From: Pithys albifrons albifrons
Taxonomy: Eukaryota > Chordata > Aves > Passeriformes > Thamnophilidae
Length of the DNA: 64,000 nucleotides
Assembly: GCF_047495875.1 (NCBI RefSeq)
Contig: NC_092460.1
Coordinates: forward strand, 40,280,073 to 40,344,072
Direction: 5' to 3'
The translations under genes and the position numbers were made by a program. Below the pieces are notes generated by a model. That model saw only the letters and a list, made by a program, of their open reading frames with translations, was not told where the DNA came from and did not search any database. Shown here one piece after another: positions 24,901-33,900 of the stretch (position 1 is the first letter of the stretch; each line of letters opens with the position of its first letter).

Positions 24901-27900
24901 TCTCAGCATTTCACAGTTTTTGGGGACATTACTCCAACATCTGGTTTTATTTCCTTGTTAATTCCTTTTCCTGACTCTGAGCATAAAATATTCAGGAAAG
25001 TATATTTTCAAGAATAGAATGTTTGTATACTTTGAAAAGCTCCATCTTAGCATATGCTGGGATATACACTTTATTTCAGAGGAGAACAATAATAATATAC
25101 AATATATATCTAAATAATATCTATAAAATATATAAATACACAAACATACAAAGCAATAACAAATATACAGAGATAATACTTTACTGTGCAAATATATTGT
25201 TGCTGAGAAGGGAAAAGGAGAAATATCAGAAAACTTGCAATCTGCACACAGAAAAGATACATGTGAGAGAAGATCCTGGAGAAAGCTGTTTCAACAGTTA
25301 GTTGTAGGTTGTGATAACAGTACTAAAGAAAATTATCTTAAAGTAAAATGTTGTGCTATGTACACCTTTATTTTCACAACAAATCTGCAACAGTTTTGTC
25401 CTGCAGTGAGGAGAGGAATTATACAAAACTTACACTTGCCAAAAAAGAAGCCACAATAAATATGGTCTCTTACACACCAGCCCTTTTTCTATAATACTAT
25501 TTTTTTTAATTCTGAAATGTAGATTACAGTCAGATCTAGCAGTTTAGTCTTTGTGGAATCACTACGTCTGCATTCAAGCAGCATAACTTTTGGTCCCTTT
25601 CTTCTTCTACTTCTCATTAGTTTACTGGAGGAATAAACCTCTCTCACTTCTCTGAGGTTTTACTTTAACCAAAGAAATGATCCAGTCTCATGAGTAGCTT
25701 TCACTACTGGTGCCTCCTGTTTCCCATAGAAGACATTGCCTTTTAGGCAACTTGTTAATTCCTCAGCACCTTAGAGGAAAAAAAAATCAATTACCTTTCA
25801 AACACCAGCTGTACTCAAATGAGATATCTTCAGATGGGGCTGATCCTGAAGTGCCACTGAATGAGTTGGGGATTAAGAATACTCTGCCCACCCAGAATCT
25901 GGAGACGGTTGCTTGAAGGAATATGATTTTCTTGCAAGCATCTCTAGAGCACTGAGACTTGTCAGAAAAACAAAGTTGTGTCAGCATCGTGCTTTTGCAG
26001 AGTGACATTAGTTCCTTACCAGTTTACTAGGGAATTTGCCTGCATTAAAATTTGTGATCTGTTATTGGGAACAAGAGGGTACAAAATGTGCCATCCTCTG
26101 TGAAGTGAGGAGATTTCTTTTGCTTCGGTGGGTGGGGTTTTTTTTTCCCCCTGTGGAAGAAGACAGGGTTAATTAGTTGTGTACCTGTTCTAGGAAGCAG
26201 GAAGAACTCTACAGGTCTGTGGTTCATGCAGTACTACTTGTTCTTTAGGACTAGTGGACTATCACTTTCTTTCTCACTAGTTAAGATTGAAAGAGGAAGA
26301 CTTCTAAATTTGGAGGATGTCAGTGATGTAAGGAGGGATGGAAGTGTTATGCAACACCTCAGGCTCATGCATGCACAAAGATATTTATTCTGTTCCTGCT
26401 TTTGACACATTACCACTGAGTTTTTCAAAGAGTTGGGAATAGTGGCACCTTGTAGATTTGACTGTGTATCATTTTCCTTACAGGCAAAAGGGCAGGGAAG
26501 AACAGCACAGTCTTAATCAGTTAATTATGTATAAATGCAGAAGAATGCAGGCTGAACCCTTTGTCCTTTATTAAATTTATTATTTCCTTTGGCTTGTGCT
26601 TGTGATCTTAAGCATTATTAGAAACACTCGTAAAGCAGAGTGACAAACCCTTCTACCTTTTATAGCCTTGCTTTGTGATATTTATTACTGGGACTAAATT
26701 GGGAAGTGGAATTTTATGGGGTACATGAGGCATGAGGCTCATCAACAGCTTGCTGTCAGCTGCTCCTTTCAGAAACTCTCAAAAATATTTCTTTTCTAGT
26801 TATCCAGTTTGGCTTTGTCACGCTCTTTGTTGCCTCCTTCCCTCTGGCACCTCTCTTTGCTCTTCTGAACAACATCATAGAAGTTCGTCTTGATGCAAAA
26901 AAGTTTGTTACTGAACTCAGAAGACCAGACACAGTCAGAGTCAAAGACATAGGTAAGTAGTGAAAAAACTCTGCTGGGAAGATAATGCCAAAAATGCAAT
27001 AAAAAAAAGAAGAAAATTATAGCAAATCTGTTAATAAATTCTGCTTTTCATTTACAGGAATTTGGTATAACATTTTGAGTGGTATTGGAAAGCTTTCAGT
27101 TATCATTAATGTGAGTATTTTGTTACTCTGGTTTCTAATCATGATCTGGGGAGCGTATCTTGTCCCCTCAACATAATTTTAAAGTGAAGTCTAATTTTTT
27201 CTATTGCTATAAAATACAACAAAATAGGTTGGACTTGATGATCTCAGAAGTCTTTTTGAACCTAGTTGATTTTGGGGTTCTATGAAATCTAAATTATCCA
27301 ATTCTTTCTTGCGGAAGTGTAAAACATGGTTTAACTGCAAATTACCATTCCCTCTTCTCTCTGTCCTCATGTTATGTAGGTCAGGAAGACTAATCCATGT
27401 AAGAACAACCAGTGAAGGGGATGTAAAGCAGGCAACACTTCACATAATTAATAAAGACCTATTTCTCATTCGTACCCATGGTTTTTTCTGGTACTCTCCT
27501 AGTATTAGTATTGGTATGAAGAAAAAGAATGTAAATATAACTTCATCGACTCTAGAAGCAGAAAAAAATCTCAATGAGAAAATACATTCATTCACAGAAC
27601 AAGAATGATTACATGAACATAAGATGTATCTGGTAAACAGATATGTTTATTGTTCTATATGTATTCCTTAAGCAAAATCTTCCTGTATATACTGCAAGAT
27701 AAAACAGACTCATGGCCTAGGAGTTTAACTGTACTACTAACTAGTGGGTTTTTTAACCCACAGATAATAAACTCACGGAACTATTTAGGCTGCAAAAGAC
27801 TTTTAAGATCATGAAGTCCAACCATGAAATATCAAAGATATGAAAGGTCTTTAGAAAGTAGATGCTTTTCACTCCTGAAGGGATGCTATGCAATTTATCT

Positions 27901-30900
27901 AATACAACAGCTCCCAGCACAGCAGCACTCTGCTGCAGTGTGCAAGCTCTCCTTACAACCAGGGGAACTGGAACATCTTCAGGGGGGCAGTGTTGTTTGA
28001 CTTGGGTGGAGCATTGCTCACTTACGACAGGGCAGTTTCCAGGACTTAAGGTAGGAAATCAGTGCAACCCTGCACAGACCAATATCCTGAGGTAAGGCAT
28101 AAATTTCAGCTGTCCAGCACTGATCTGTGCTGGATGAGCAAAACTCTGCTGCCTCTTGTTTTTATCTGAATACACTTTGCAAGTTTATGAGCCTTGGTTA
28201 TTTTCTGCACCAAAAAACCTCTGAAAATGTGTATTTCCTGGGAAGTCCATTAAAATATAAGTCTGATACTTTTTCTTGAGAGAAATGTGTATATGTGCAT
28301 ACCATTTGAAAAAATACTGAATGCTCAGTTCTGCCTCTGCATCTGAATAATGTTGATTGATACAGGAAATGATTCTTTAGAAAAATATCATTTTAAATCA
28401 TCATAGAATCACTAAATTGTCTGGGTTGGAAGGGACTTTAAAGATCGTCTTGTTACAACCCCCTGTCATGAGCAGGGACACCTTCCACTATCCCAGGTTT
28501 CTCAGAGCCCCATCCAACCTGGCCTTGGACACTTCCAGGGATGGGGGAGCCACAGCTTCTCTGGGCAATCTGTCCCAGGGCCTCACCACTCTCAGGGAAG
28601 AATTTCTCCCTAATACCCAGCCTAAACCTGTTCCCTGCCAGTTTGAAGCCATTCCCCTTGTCCTGTGACTCCAGGGTCTTGGAAATAGTCTCTCTCCATC
28701 TTTCTTGTGGGATTCCTTCAGGCACTGGAAGGCCACCATTAGGTCACCCCAAAGCCTTCTCTTTTCTGGGCTGAACAATCCCAACTCGCCCAGGCTTTCC
28801 CAATAGGAGAGGTGCTCCATCCCTCTCATCATCTTGGTGCCCCTCCTCTGGACCTGCTCCCACAGGGGTGAGTCCAGAGGAGAAATCAAAAGAATTATTG
28901 ATATGATCTAGATACTTCTGTGTCTGGTTGACTTCACAATTACACCAGTTTTATGGGATACTAGTTTGATGGGAGTTTTATAACAGCATGAGGTCCATGA
29001 GGATGCCTACTTTATACTCAGTGGGTTTGTCTCAGATAATCTTGTGTAACAACACCAAAATATAGTCCAAATTATAGTAACTAGCTATCATTCCTTGTTG
29101 CAGTTTTGTTGTAAACTACTAATAAACCTCCTAATGACTCAGAGATAGAAAGAATTGGAGAAATGGAGAGGACAATAATTGCTTTTGCTACTCTAGGCTG
29201 TAAGAAATACCGCACTTCTCTAACTCAGCCCTCCCCTGGAGAGACAGAGCAGGTTATTGTGCATTTATATATGCAAATATTCTCTACCATTCAATTCTTT
29301 CTTCATCACTGCTCTAAATTGACTTGCACATAAAAATAACAAACATGGAACACTTCAGACATGGGTTCACAATGCTGTTGTTTTGGTTGGGTTTTTGTTT
29401 TTTGTGTCTCTCAGGCTTTTGTCATTGCTGTCACATCCGATTTCATTCCACGCCTCATGTATCAATATGCATACAGTCAGAATGGAACCATGCATGGCTT
29501 CATCAACCACACGCTCTCCTACTTCAATGTCAGTCACCTCAAGGCTGGGACACAGCCACAAAACTCCCTGTTTGCACAGGATGTTTTATTCTGCAGGTAA
29601 AGTACCTCCTTTCAAAGTGGGAACTTCAGTTATGTAGTCAGATATCCAGGAATATTCATGTGCCTTTGAAAAAGTGGGTTTAAAAGTACAGCTTTTGGTG
29701 TATTCCCACTGTGTTAGAGGGTTCTTAAAAGGGTTTCCCCAGTGCATTAAAAGGCAAAATAGCCATTTTAGGCAGACTTACTCAAATAAAAAAATACTTT
29801 CTTTATTGAAAGACAGATTTCATTAAAAAGAATGTTTTTTTTTAAACAGACAACCAGTAATTAGAGCCAGGATTTCTTTTTATTTATTAAATTTGGTCTT
29901 GGTGAGATCTAAGTTTTCAATATATTATGCCCAACTTTAAAACCTGCACCATTCACCATCTACATATCATATATTTCAGATTCATCTTTTCAGACTGGGG
30001 TAACAGGGCTCAATTTCCGTTAACATATATCCAAGATGTCAGCTACATACTGAGCAGTTCCAGTTTGCAAGAGAAATCACTCAAGTGGCTGCAGGGCTTT
30101 AAAAGTGACTTTGGGTAAAAATATGCAGCAATTCAAAGAGGTAGTTTAAGGCAGTACAACCCAAAGCTGTTCAAAATTAGGTCAGTGCTATATTGAACAG
30201 CCTCCCTCACCTTCCTTTTGGACACCCTTGAAATCATGCTGCGCTTGGTCTCTGCAAAATCATCACAATAACTCCATTTTTTTAAGGAGAGCCTTAATTT
30301 ATGAGTTTTACCACACACAATTGGCCTCCCTTGTTTTGATGCCTCATACATCTCACACTTAGGATCCCACTGGTTTTAAACAGGGTATTAGTCTCACCCG
30401 ACTACAACCCATAAGAATTCCACATCTCAGGTCCTTCACTGGAAGCAGAATAACCAGGGAGAGAAATCTGGCCCTGTGACTCCAGCACTGCTGGTGGGAT
30501 TGCTTTTGGGGTGTACCTGCCTTCCCACCTTGACTGCTACAGATGGTAGATGAGTTCACAGCTAAGGCCCCTAAATTTTAAGCAACTTAAAAGAATGTTT
30601 TTTGCCTGTTAGCTATGCCATCCCCCATTTCAGTATGTTACCAGTTGTTTGTTAGGAAAATGTTCCATGTGAGAGTCCATACTTTCTAATAGACTTGTAA
30701 GCCTGTGAAATGCTTTTCCACCAGTTCCTAGCACATTTTAATTTGTATCCTCAAATTAGGCTGTGCTTTCCTTCAGGAAACATCTTGATCTACTTCACTC
30801 TGACTTTGCTGCTTTCAGTATGCTGCTATTTACCTACTGACAGCCACTGGCCTCTATGTTTCATGAGTGCCACTGAATTTGGAAATGTGTGTATGCGTGT

Positions 30901-33900
30901 TAACAACAGTGATGAAATGCTCTCTTCACTTAGCATGGCCAAGTAATCAACAGAGCCAAATACAGGGAGAAAGGAATAATCTATACATGGTATAATAGTG
31001 GCTCCTGCCCAATAATATCAAGTCTGTGCCACTGAGAAGAAAAAATTAATAAATATTTGATCATGTGCTAGTCTGAATGGGAAAGTACTGTGAGAGTATT
31101 TCTGTTCTGTTATCAGAAAACAATTAGGAGAAGATGTCAACATCCATATACACTGTTTCTCATTATCATCTGCCTCATTTGAATCTTATCAAAATCTCAG
31201 CTTTGGACACTATGATAAAATATAGGGTATCTGGCTTGTATCCCAAGGGACAGGCAACAAACATTGCCCATTAAGCTGGAAATAAAATCTGTATTTTTGT
31301 TTCTGGCAAATATGTTGGGAACAGGCTGACCTCTCTTATTCTTAGATTTCTGTGACCTCTGGAGATAAATGTGGTTACAATAAGCCTGCATTTTGCTCCT
31401 TAAGGCATTGCCAGAGATTAAGGTGTCTTTAAAATAACCTTAACAAGCCAGAAACAACTCTGCCACCAAACATACAGAATACATGCCTTGAATATTTTAG
31501 GCAGCACTTTATCCAATGCTGTGAACTCTTTGACACTGCTGCCAAATAAACATTGCTGCAATGATGTTCTGACGCACAGCATTAGTTGTAATGATTTTTT
31601 TTTTCCAGAGAAAAATGGTATTTATGTATCTGAAGGCAAATTAAAAGCAAACCTTGCTAAAATATGTGACATTTTTATTGGTTTAGACCTTTTAATCCTT
31701 ATAATCTGGTGGGATAATGGAGTATATAAAAGCATGCTGGTCACACTGAAAAGAAGAAAGGAGCAGATAGGGGCTCATTAAAGGGACTTTTCCTTTAACA
31801 TGAGTCTGTTCTGATATTCAGCAAATTTATAAAATGAATTAATTTTTTTAAAATCCTTGAATTCTTCTCATCTACTCCTGTTGATCAGTGGTGAATTTTA
31901 ACATTTCTCCCTGACTAATTTTTATATACTCCTGCATTGCTGAAGAAGTACTTCCTTGTAATTCAGGGTGCTTTCTTTAAAGACCATCTGAAAAAGGAAA
32001 TGAAACAGATGAGATTATTTGGACTGATTTGTAATTCCACTTACATGTACCAGTCTTTCTTTTTCCTCACACAATATACTTCTGAAATGCAATAGTGTCT
32101 TTCTCTTACCTTTGGCTTCAGTTCACTTTTTGTCCAAGTATTGTGTGGTTCTCTCCATCCATCCTCAGTTCCCCAACATTTCTCTACTTCAGTGTGCATT
32201 TCTTTATTCTTCCTTAGAACTTTTCTGTACTTTATTTTTCAACCGTTTTGACTACTTCTTGTCCTTGTCCTTTTTCAGTGGAATTAGAATTGCTCACTAT
32301 TTTTGAAACACAATAGTCTTTGCAGCACTGGCTGTTTGCTCTTCTTGTCATACCTCCTGAATCAGATATTTTAGGCACTAGGAATTGATGAGGGAATCAC
32401 AGAATGATAAAGTCATAGAATATCCTGAATTGGAAGGGACCCACCAAGATCATCAAGTCCAACTGCTGGCCCTGCACAGGACCACCCCAAGAATTGCACC
32501 TGACTCTCAATGCCTGAGAATATTGTCCAAATGCTTTTTGAACTAAAAAGATGGTCTCTGTAATACAAAAAAAACCCAAAAACAACTACCTGTAGAATAT
32601 AGTGGTTAGAAAAGGCCCAGGTTATTGCATTTTTAAGTCCCATATGACTCAGAATAATTAAAAAGGGAGGTAGGAAGCTGGCCCAGCTACCTTGTCCATA
32701 GCTCTGGCAACATATTCCTTCCCTGTAAATCATTTGCTAGTGTGCTGTTGAATGTAGACTCAGACATCACAAGCCCTGTGATTTCCAGCTGAGCCAGGTG
32801 AAATTTCCATGGGGTCTGACATCCTGCAACACTTAGAGAGTCTGTGAAGCTCCCAAAACATGAAATGGAAAACCCACCACAGTTGGTGACCCTTCCAGGT
32901 GAACCTGGACTCCGTTTCAAAACTGGGATTGATTTATAGTCCTAAGCAAAATCCACAAACTCAGTGCTTTTCCTTGGCTTTGATGTTCAAGCAGATTAAA
33001 TTCAAGGGAACTGACTCTGGCCCTTGCTGCAGGGCTTGGACAGAGATTTGAGCAACATGTGGGAATCCACAATGTCCAGAAAGGTACCAGAGGGGGAATC
33101 TCACAATGCAGGCACAGGGGAAGACAGGATGGAGACCTCAGCTGCTGTGCACGCACCACTGACCAAAACAAGTAAAACAGGGGCTACCACAGCCCAGGTA
33201 GTGTTTCCATAAATTAACACAGCCCTCAGTTTAAAGTTGTTTTCTCCTCCTCTCCCACCTTCCTCTCCCCATGGTGGGTTGTACCTCATTTCTCCAGAAA
33301 CTGCAACACAGAACTACATCCAGCATTTCAGACTCAGTTTCTTGGGGGTGGGGAGTGGCAGGATATAGGGGATGCACGGATTGTAAATGTATAATTTAAC
33401 ATGCAAAACCATGTGGATAGAACCTGAAGGTAATTTTGGTAAGCACACCTGCAAACTGAAGCTGACAGATTTTATATATGAACCTTCTCCATTATCCCCC
33501 AACAGAGGCTTTTCCACAGTCTAATGAATCTTACTGTCAGGACAGGTTTTGTGGTATTCAAAACAGATTTTCCCTTTCTTAATTTCATCCTATTACTCCT
33601 AGTCAAACACTGGGAACAGCACTAAATTATCCCTTTCAGTCCTAAGGGCACAATTTGTGCATGGTTATCATGTCCAACTGTGGCTGTTACTTACCAGAGT
33701 GGAGCAATACATGTGCTGCTCTTTAATCTTTTCTGGTGAGTCAGTCTCCTCAGCCCTTGTATTGTGCTGAACTACCTTCAATTTGTTGTTTCTTTGGTTT
33801 CCTTTTTCTTTTTTTTTTTCCCTTCTTTAATTCCTTTCCCTTAATTTTTCCCCCTATATTTTCCCCCTCTGGAGTCTGCACAGCTGAATGGATGAATGCT

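Larger units (their letters stand above)
15624..26799 (+). other. ANO2 intron (11.2 kb)
   Basis: The largest intron in the window. It contains CR1 fragments at 15751-15991, 16150-16640, 19161-19327, 20229-20360 and 21605-22000, an A/C-rich simple repeat at 16331-16420, and a GC-rich patch at about 19520-19780. AT-rich sequence around 25080-25200 carries imperfect (TATA)-like tracts. Between 16760 and 19160 and from 22001 to 26799 I see no recognisable gene, RNA or mobile element. The acceptor is ttcttttctag, ending at 26799. Confidence 0.85.
27111..29414 (+). other. ANO2 intron (2.3 kb)
   Basis: It contains CR1 tails at 27226-27283 (plus) and 27771-27826 (minus) and a larger minus CR1 at 28401-28871. 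The rest is unremarkable. The acceptor is tgtctctcag, ending at 29414. Confidence 0.85.
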